This document shows, in pieces, positions 57,153-64,000 of a stretch of 64,000 bases of DNA. The translations under genes and the position numbers were made by a program. A model generated the notes under the pieces. That model did not search any database, was not told the DNA's origin, and was given only the letters and a program-made list of their open reading frames with translations. Position 1 is the first letter of the stretch, and each line of letters starts with the position of its first letter. The stretch is taken from contig OX344764.1 in the NCBI GenBank assembly GCA_947034895.1, positions 47,287,348-47,351,347 of the forward strand. The letters are read 5' to 3'. The stretch comes from Rhytidiadelphus loreus (Eukaryota > Streptophyta > Bryopsida > Hypnales > Hylocomiaceae).

Positions 57153-57340
57153 GGGGTGGCTCAATGGTTAGAGCCTTGGACCACAACTGTGAGGTCTAAG
57201 GTTCAAACCCCCATGGTGGTGGCCGCCTACGTGGCATTGGTTGCTACGTGGTGCGACCTGCCTTCACCACGTGGCATTTTTAGAAAATTAATTTTTAAAA
57301 TTTTTAAAATAAAAATAAAAAAATAAAAAAATAAAAAAAT
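57153..57340 (+). mobile_element. tRNA-derived SINE
   Basis: A tRNA-like head GGGGTGGCTCAATGGTTAGA carries an A box TGGCTCAATGG (57157-57167) and, 32 bp on, a B box GGTTCAAACCC (57200-57210), the internal RNA polymerase III promoter. A GC-richer body follows (CTACGTGGCATTGG...CACCACGTGGCATTTT). The 3' tail is an A-rich repeat of AAATAAAAA units ending near 57340. The head does not fold as a clean tRNA, so I call it a SINE rather than a tRNA gene. Confidence 0.78.
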
Positions 57341-58700
57341 GACCAAATCAACAAAAACAATAACAAAAAAATCAACACTTTCTTGTTTCACATTGTCTAA
57401 ATCAACACGTCCAAAGTAACAGAAAATGAACTAATAAAATCAACACTTTTTTGTCTATTTTTTGCTGATTTGGACGTAGATTTTCTACTAGTGACTTGAA
57501 GGAAAAATCATCTCCAACAATTGAGTTTTTAACATGTTTTTACGGCACGCTAAATCATTGTTTTTACGTGCAAAATAGCCTGGAAGTAGGGGATTGGGAG
57601 TCTTCTAAACTAATTTGGGTCTTCTTAAGACTATGGCACAATCAGTTTAGTATTTGAAATGTAATTTTTCTCTAAAAGTTATAGAAATCACAACAGTTAT
57701 AGAATTTGAATTTTGTTAGTTTTTTATTACTTAAGAGTAGATGTAGGTAATTAGAGGGGAGATGGGGGCCTTGGAGTCTTGGACAAGTACAAAAGGCCCC
57801 CTCCTCCTCTCTCTTTGCACCCCTTTTCTTTTTGTAAGCTTTGACCCAAATGCGGACACATTGTTGGAATTTGGCCATTTGGCCAAAAAAACTTGTTTTC
57901 AAATCACACACAAAAGCTCTACTTCCATTTGTTGTTTTAAGATCTTATTTGTTTACGTTTTTAAGCCCATTCAAAAGACGTTGGGGTCCCTTTGGAGAGA
58001 TTGGCATTTATTGATGTGTTATGTATTCAACATACTAACAATTTCAAGTTGGTGTGTCTTTTGTCTATAAACAAATTCTTAATCGAGCTTTTTTGGGGAG
58101 AGATTTCACAACTTGTAGTAAATCTCCTCTAAAGTCTAGACATTGGAGTTAGTGGTCCGCATGCTTGTTTGAAGTCATTTAGGGAAACTTTGGGTTGGTA
58201 CCAAAGTTCTCAAAGTCCTCGCATTTACTAACCTTCCCAAATTCTTGTTGAGGGATTTGGTGTCAACTAGCTTACCGCGAAGCTATTGCCAAATTTTGAA
58301 TATTTTATACTATCTTTGTTATTGTGTTGGAAATTTGAGGTTAACTCCTCAAATATAGCAAAACTATTGCCTTAGTGGTCATAACCAAGTATTGTGTTAA
58401 CCAAGTCTTTGTCAAATTGCTTTAATTTTTGGGCCTAACCCCCCCCCCCGATGGCAAAGCTATTGTCTATCCTATTATTTTTTAATTGTTTTTATTTGGG
58501 CCAACTCCCCTTGACAACGGAGCTTTGCTCTTAGTTTTAAAAATTCGTGTTTTGTTTTAGTTTGAAAGGGTCCCCAAAAGAGATTCAATTTGGTTTTAAA
58601 AAACAAACTTTGGCAAACAACCACTAAGATTAATTTTCCAAAGGACTAGCCAAAAGGGCATGTGCCATCATAACAAGGATCCAGACAAACCGTAAGGGGC

Positions 58701-61090
58701 TAGTTGTAACTTAGCAACAATTCGCTAATCAGTAGTAGATCGCTAATTAGCAGTGGGTGGCTAGATTGACCAGCTCGTCCAATTTCACATACATTATTTG
58801 GTCATTGAACCACAAAACCAAGGATGATACCCATTTGGTCCCAAACTTTTGATTTTTCTTGGATATTTTGAACACCAAGCTTAGGACAGTCATAGACAAT
58901 CCTTTACAAAAAATCCTTGGTGCTAGAGTTAAAGATAAAAATCAAGTTCTGGAAAACTAGAAATAGTAGAAAGGTCTTAGTTAGCTAGTTTAGCCTTTAA
59001 AATTCCAGATTTCCCCTTAGAGGTGAAATCTTACCACCTATAGGTTTGAAAATTGAATACAGAGGGTTGTAATTGAATACACTAGACTGAGAGCTGACCT
59101 ACTGAAGTGGGCTAGGATGAATTGACCCCCTCATTACCCCGTTTTACCCCTAGGGAAAACACTGTGGAATTTTTTATTTGCAATCAGATGATAAAATTCA
59201 AAATTTCTGAATTCACATTTGCAATCAATGGCCCCTAATTAGCTAGGAGAGGTGTAGAGATTAGAAAAATCACAACAAAAATTAGGGGGCTTTGTTTTCA
59301 CAATGACCTCTAGATGAGACAATGAATAGGTCGGTTCACCCTGGCCACTAAAGTGGCTCAATCAAAAGTCACCCCTCCCCTTGTGACTTGGCCTGTTACA
59401 AGTCACTCTAGGCTGCAAAAACTTTGGACATTAACTCCTTGCAAGACATACTCATCCAGGCCATACTAAACCCAAACTCTCTTTTAGAAACTTAAATTGC
59501 AACTTCATCTTTCACCCGGATCTCACATTAGCATTCCAAAACTTGAAGCACACAACTAATACTAAGTTGGAGCTTTGGGTAGACATAGGAGTTTAGCCAT
59601 TACAGTATGAGACAACAAAGTCAATACTAGATTACTAACAAGGCATAGTTGACTTTATTAGCCATATTTTATCTAGGATTAGAAGACAAAGGGAAAACAA
59701 CAAATAAAAGAATCAATGACTTAGGGGACAATTAGCATTGATGAAGATTAATTAAACAACTTTGTTGAGTTGATTTGACTTTGAAAATAAGTTAGGAAAA
59801 ATTAGAAAAAAATAGATCTATAGGATTTTATTCCTCAAAAAATATCTTAAACCAAAAAAGAAGAATATTGGAAGTAAAAGAAAAGACAATTTGAAGGATG
59901 GACATTGGAACACATACAAATCATCAAAGGAGCGTATGACATCCTACAATTAATTGGAATAGAGGTTAAAGGAACATACAACAATGGGAAGGTTGCCGCA
60001 AATGAAAAGGAGGAAAGTGGAATCATCAAGTGTCAGGTATGTGTTTGAAATTCTTTTCCATTCCATTGAGTCCCCTCAAAACATCAAATTAGAATATGCA
60101 ATTAGAATTTAGCTATAGAATTTGATAGGCCATAGGAAGAAAAAATCATAGAATCAAATCCAAAAATTAGTTGGAATTTACCTTAGCTTTAGAATAATAA
60201 TTACCACAAGAATTATCTTAAATGGATAAAAAAAAACAATAGTTGTGGATGAAATAGTAAAAATCATCCGAAGGAATTTTAAGAAGAATCCTAGGACCCA
60301 AATTGAAGTAGAAGTTAACCGACAAAGGTAGAAGTAATTTTTTAATTTGAAAGGTGAAAAAAGAATTACAGAAGGATTTTAGTGAACTGAACAATAGTCA
60401 AAATTCATTCATCAATAAATTTCACTAAGGGAATCAAAAGTAACCTTATTTTATCTTTTAGGAGTAAAAATAAATCCTTACAATAGAATTAATTTATCAT
60501 AGGCAACATTTTCCAAAAGTAGAATTTAATAATCGTAGAAGTGAGTCCAAATTCACCTTTAGTCAAAATTTATCAAAGCAACCAAGAAAAGTAAAAGTAG
60601 AATTTCCAAAGGAAAACTCATTAACTTTAAAAGTAGAAGTCACACTCACAATTAACCAAAGTAGTAAGAAATGTTTAACCATTTATCGAATAGGTCAAAA
60701 AATATACAAGGAAATGTTAAGGAAAGAATATTGAAGGGAATATTTCCAAAATTCCAAAATTAATTTTACCTTAAAAATTGGATAAAAATCAAAAGACTTA
60801 GGATAGTGTCGGAATCCATAATAGTCTAAGACGGATCAAGTAGACTAGAAGAAGGTAAAAGTAGTACAAATTTCAAAAAAATAGGTTAGGAAAAGAGAAA
60901 TGGAAACAAGTAAATACATAAAAATAGTTTAGACCTAATTCCGGAATTAGTACGGGAACATGACGGAACTTGACATCCGGATAGGACGGATTCAATATCC
61001 GGAAAGTGGACGGAATGTTGTCATTAAGACAGTAGCTTATGGCGCTAGACTAGGGTTCCGTTGCGCCCCTCCGTAGCTCACGTTCCCGGT
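58701..61090. other. Intergenic, purine-rich, no supported gene
   Basis: 59700-60900 is strongly A/G-rich on the plus strand (many GAAG, TAGAAG and AAAAGTAG strings), with no coding frame. From about 60935 the CCGGA/TCCGG-rich composition of the next block starts (TTCCGGAATTAG, CATCCGGATAGG, TATCCGGAAAG). Confidence 0.5.
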
Positions 61091-61115
61091 GGAGGGAACT
61101 CTAGACCTGCAGGGG

Positions 61116-61123
61116 TATATATA
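61116..61123 (+). promoter_or_regulatory. TATA box of the 61.2-63.0 kb frame
   Basis: TATATATA occurs within GGGGTATATATACCCCTC, a short perfect palindrome, followed by the pyrimidine-rich CCCTCTCTTCCTC initiator region. The first start codon of the long frame lies about 110 bp downstream, a normal plant 5' UTR length. Confidence 0.6.
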
Positions 61124-61229
61124 CCCCTCTCTTCCTCATTTCTTGCCCTCTTTCAGTTGCTCCGCATCTGGTTGTTAGTGAGAGAAAGTGTGGTGAGTTA
61201 GGGTTACAAAGATAGGAGAGGTGAGATGG

Positions 61230-63040
61230 ATGGCGGTAGTAAGTACATGGTATACGTTAGCAGCCCGGAAGCTAAGTCCGGTGATTCCTATGGATCCGGC
61301 CCACTTACGGCAGTTAGAGGACGACTTGAAGGTGATTGGCTGTACAGGTTTTCTAAAGAAGCCTTAGAACGTCCAGAGTGATGAGGTCCTGAGGGAGTTG
61401 GCTGAGGGCGCACCGAACCAGTATGATCGGACTGTACGCGGACATCCGGACGAGTAGATGGAGCAAGTCTGGGCAGAAGTTTATGGGTTTTTAGAACACA
61501 GAGACAGATTCGCAAGTCGGACGGATCAGTACCACTTGCACAAGTTCTCCAACCCGCCGCACACGAAGGAGGGGTACGCAATCAAGGACTGCCGGGACGA
61601 GCGACACAAGCGGCTGCTCCAGTTCCAACTCCCGATCTTGTACCCGGACAAGAGTTCCCGGGTTACGGTCATGATGGCCAACACCATCTTTGGAGAGTTC
61701 CAAGATTGGGTCGTGCACTGGAGGAGGGTCATGGCAAGCGTCGTTGGAAGGTGTACCGGGAATCTGGTGAAGAACAAGCCGAACCCGCTTAGCACCTACC
61801 TACTCCACATGTACTAGCACCGGGAGCTATTGACAGAAGAGGAGTCGACGGATTACAAAACCGGATTAGTGATGCTGCAGTGCAACTGCTCGGATGACGA
61901 AGATCCGGAGACCCAAGAGTCAGAAGATGAGGAGGAGGACAACAAACCGGAAGTGAAGGAGGAAAATGTGGAGCCAAAGGTGAAGGAAGATCGGGAGGAG
62001 GCATCCGCAAGTCGGAGATAGAAGTCTACGAATCCGACTTCCTGAGGTAAACTTCCGGGACCCTCCCTCACGTAGGATCTAAAGACCTAGGAAGGACCGC
62101 GCTTCTTCAATGCCGGAGAAGAGTGGATCCGGACCGCCAAGATGTACCACGGCTGGCTCGCCGACATCGTGTTGGGGTCGGCGGATGTTATGCAGTGCGA
62201 TCCAGAGAAGTTGGTGGAAGTGCTCAAAGCGCTACCTCCGGAGACGGAGTGGGACAAAATGAGGACGGAAATCCGGAACCTACACAAGGAATGAGAGGAG
62301 TTGACCTCCAAGCTCAACTGGACGGAAGGGGAGCTGCACCAATCCCGACAGGCAGTGCAAAAGGCCTACCGGGCGATGTAAACGTTCCAGAAATGGATCG
62401 TGAGCCAGCCGACCTATACAACAAGGCAACCCTATATGATGAGATGAAGAATTCTTCCGCACCACTCACCAACACCAAGATCGTCTGGGTTATGGTGGAA
62501 ATGGCTGGCCGGATGGAGACATCTCTGAAGGAGTTCCGAGCACTGGCGGCGAATATGGACCCAAACAAGCCCCTTGACTTTGGCGGCTTTCCGGAACTTC
62601 CGGACATCATCGGAACCCCAATGCCGCATCCGGAAGTCTCACCAACAAAACGGACGGGTCAGTTTGGGTCACTAATCAACATTGTGACTGGAGGACAGAG
62701 CACACCACTTCCGGATACGGGTATACTAGTCCGGAGTAGTCTGGATGCCCAGATTGAACTTGTGCAGAATTCGGCATGCACGCATCCGGAGCAATTCGAG
62801 GAAATACATACTCCTCTATCCGATCAATATCCCAAACCGGATTCTATCCACATAGAGATTTCGGAGGAGGTGGAGGAAGATCCGAAATCCTTGGACAAGG
62901 CGGACAAATCCCTAGTCCATACGGATGACACGGAGTCGGATAGTCCCCCACCCCAAAAGACCTCGATCATCACCCGGACACCACAAGGGAAGCCAAACAC
63001 CCAGGGAAAGTTAGGGTTCGATAGTAGTTCCAAGAAATAG
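61230..63040 (+). pseudogene. Unrecognised long coding-like frame broken mainly by TAG codons
   Basis: One frame stays coding-like from the Met at 61230 (MAVVSTWYTLAARKL) to about 62400, with stops TAG at 61365, 61455, 61815, 62019, 62073 and 62088, TGA at 62043 and 62292, and TAA at 62379. Between stops it reads as good protein: YGFLEHRDRF, SSRVTVMMANTIFGEFQDWV and GRCTGNLVKNKPNPLS, then an acidic stretch (DDEDPETQESEDEEE), then a helical, charged part (MQCDPEKLVEVLKALPPETE). A frameshift near 62380-62400 moves to the frame that continues to 63040 (MDREPADLYNKATLYDEM ... LGFDSSSKK), ending in a proline-, serine- and acid-rich tail. I recognise no domain. A gag-like protein of a retroelement is possible but unproven; about 600 codons in all. 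Confidence 0.5.
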
Positions 63041-64000
63041 CAGAAGGGGAAATAGGTAGTTTAAAGTTAGACTGGTTGTTTTGGCAGTTGTTGATTTTGT
63101 AAGACCGGATTCCGGGTCTTCATGCAGAACCCGGATCCCGGATTTCTAGGCTTTTATTTAGTTATCTTATCCTCCTGGATTTTTAGGACAGTTTAGGATT
63201 GGACGGAGCATGCTTATCGCGTGATTTTCGGCATGTAGTTTTGTTTTAAAAGGGAGGGCCCACATGTGGTCCCTCATTCCTTTTCTTGCTATTCCGTTTT
63301 TATTGAGCAGTAAATATATTTTTGCATTATTTGTCTTTTTACTCATTGTCTGAGTTTTTCATGTGTGTCCTTGCTTTACTTTTCCTTGTGTATATAAGGG
63401 TGTTAGGGGCATATTTGAATATTTGGGTTGAAGAGTAAAGAGGTAGTAAGAAGGAATCCAGATTCAGGGTTCTACCGGATCTGTGAACTGTGTGAGTCTA
63501 AGGAAGGAATTTAGAATTGTGGAGGAGCTGTGCGTAATCCGGAGTTAGTGGTGTGGGTGCAAGTCCGGAAGGCCGGGGAGGATTCCTTGCGGAGATAAAC
63601 AATTGCCTGTGGAAAAACCCCGCTCACCCAGAAGGTCTACCGACCTCCAGATCAAGTCCAAGTCCTTATACCAGACCCCCTCTCAGTTTCCGGGTGGTTC
63701 TGTATCTGTCGTTGTAGTAAGGAGGGACGGATTGTATTCTGAGTGACCTACTTTTGGAGTATTCCGGGAGTTGTGAGAGTGGACCAGTCCGGACCTTGTT
63801 TATAACGGAAAGTATTTGTGTGTCCGTGTCATTAGGAAGTTAAAGTTTGTGTAAAAACAAGGAGTGGTGATGTCCCTACCCCTCGTAAAAGAGCAAGTGA
63901 GGACACTATGAGGGTAAAACAAAGGTACAACAAACCGGTTGGGAGTTACGGATCTGGTGACGGATGAGATCTGGATCCGGTAGTGAGTCCGGAAAGTAGT
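63041..64000. other. CCGGA-rich non-coding block with a TATA box; possible LTR
   Basis: Right after the frame comes a purine run, GCAGAAGGGGAAATAGG (about 63041-63057), that could be a polypurine tract. 63105-63142 can fold by pairing of CCGGATTCCGGGT with ACCCGGATCCCGG. A second TATA box, TATATAAGGG, is at 63391-63400. TCCGG/CCGGA words are dense to the window end. These fit the U3 of a 3' LTR running past the window, but there is no matching 5' LTR copy in view, so the call stays open. Confidence 0.35.

Larger units (their letters stand above)
55859..57493. mobile_element. Non-autonomous CACTA element (1.6 kb) with ACT target duplication
   Basis: The ends are CACTAGTAGAAAATGATGTC and GATTTTCTACTAGTG, continuing inward as GTCCAGATCAACAAAAA versus TTTTTTGCTGATTTGGAC. 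The flanking ACT is repeated at 55856-55858 and 57494-57496. Subterminal zones hold many copies of a motif like TCAACAAAAA / TTTTTGTTGATTTGG, as expected of transposase-binding subterminal repeats. The interior contains two family B foldbacks and a SINE and no transposase. Confidence 0.88.
55100..58700. repeat. Degenerate dispersed repeat paralogous to 6.2-8.7 kb, split by a CACTA element
   Basis: 55515-55650 aligns with 6683-6830 (GGAATTTTCC, AGTCAACCGT, AATCCCACTAAAAATTGAG). After the CACTA insertion the repeat resumes at 57497. A pyrimidine-rich CCTCCTCCTCTCTCTTTGC at about 57801-57819 parallels the leader near 7350. GAAGCTATTGCC and CAAAGCTATTGTC phrases repeat at 58270-58460. A run of ten C lies at 58440-58449. 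No intact ORF is present. Confidence 0.45.

Noticed and set aside
57153..57225. A true tRNA gene
   Set aside because: A and B boxes are present, but the anticodon arm and acceptor stem do not pair properly, and a SINE body with an A-rich tail follows.
61228..61380. Short frame starting MDGGSKYMVYVSS at 61226
   Set aside because: It overlaps the longer coding-like frame starting four bases later and ends after 51 codons without family resemblance.
62123..62390. N-terminal part of the 305-codon open frame as the real protein start
   Set aside because: In this interval the alternative frame reads as better protein; only after about 62400 does this frame look coding.

Overview
This is AT-rich, gene-poor nuclear DNA of a land plant. 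The evidence is spliced genes with GT-AG introns of about 90-660 bp, a TMA7 gene, a thaumatin-like protein gene, a neprosin-domain gene, and plant-type MULE, hAT and CACTA elements, foldback elements and a tRNA-derived SINE. I cannot fix the lineage. A degenerate transposase-like family near 4-6 kb reminds me of seed-free plant genomes, but that is memory, not proof. Only four host genes are well supported in 64 kb: a secreted neprosin-domain peptidase (13.8-15.5 kb, minus), TMA7 (26.1-27.4 kb, plus), a thaumatin-like protein (29.3-30.9 kb, plus) and a secreted 3D-domain (double-psi barrel) protein (51.0-52.8 kb, plus). Three of the four encode secreted proteins of families linked to defence, wall or apoplast.

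Layout. 0.3-4.0 kb and 21.4-23.0 kb carry copies of one unrecognised repeat family (family A below). It is a short ORF followed by a 1.2-1.5 kb tail, with two copies set head to tail in opposite orientation so that they form a large inverted repeat. 4.0-6.0 kb is a broken transposase-like gene. 6.2-13 kb is layered repeats with MITE and foldback insertions, including a flawless-looking pair of 318-bp inverted arms. 13.8-15.8 kb is the neprosin gene and its TATA box. 16-25.7 kb is mostly featureless apart from MITEs and the third family A copy. 25.7-38.3 kb is the most informative interval: the stretch from the TMA7 3' UTR through the thaumatin-like gene has been tandemly duplicated. The first unit kept an intact thaumatin-like gene; in the second the gene is a pseudogene interrupted by a 4.4-kb MULE with about 280-bp TIRs, a 9-bp target duplication and a transposase broken by a single TGA.

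38.3-51 kb holds small MITEs, repeats and a hAT transposase gene with four exons and three in-frame stops. 51-53.4 kb holds the 3D-domain gene and a decayed copy of its own 3' end. 53.4-58.7 kb is repeat DNA with a 1.6-kb CACTA-type non-autonomous element, itself containing two foldbacks and a SINE. 59-61 kb is purine-rich and empty. 61.1-63.0 kb is a long unrecognised coding-like frame under a good TATA box, broken mainly by TAG codons and set in a CCGGA-rich island that continues to the window end.

The elements report on one another. The tandem duplicates provide empty sites that define MITE insertions. The in-frame stops of the MULE, the hAT gene and the 61-63 kb frame could all be made by C-to-T change, as expected for cytosine-methylated repeats. 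My best candidates for something undescribed are the 61-63 kb frame and the family A elements.
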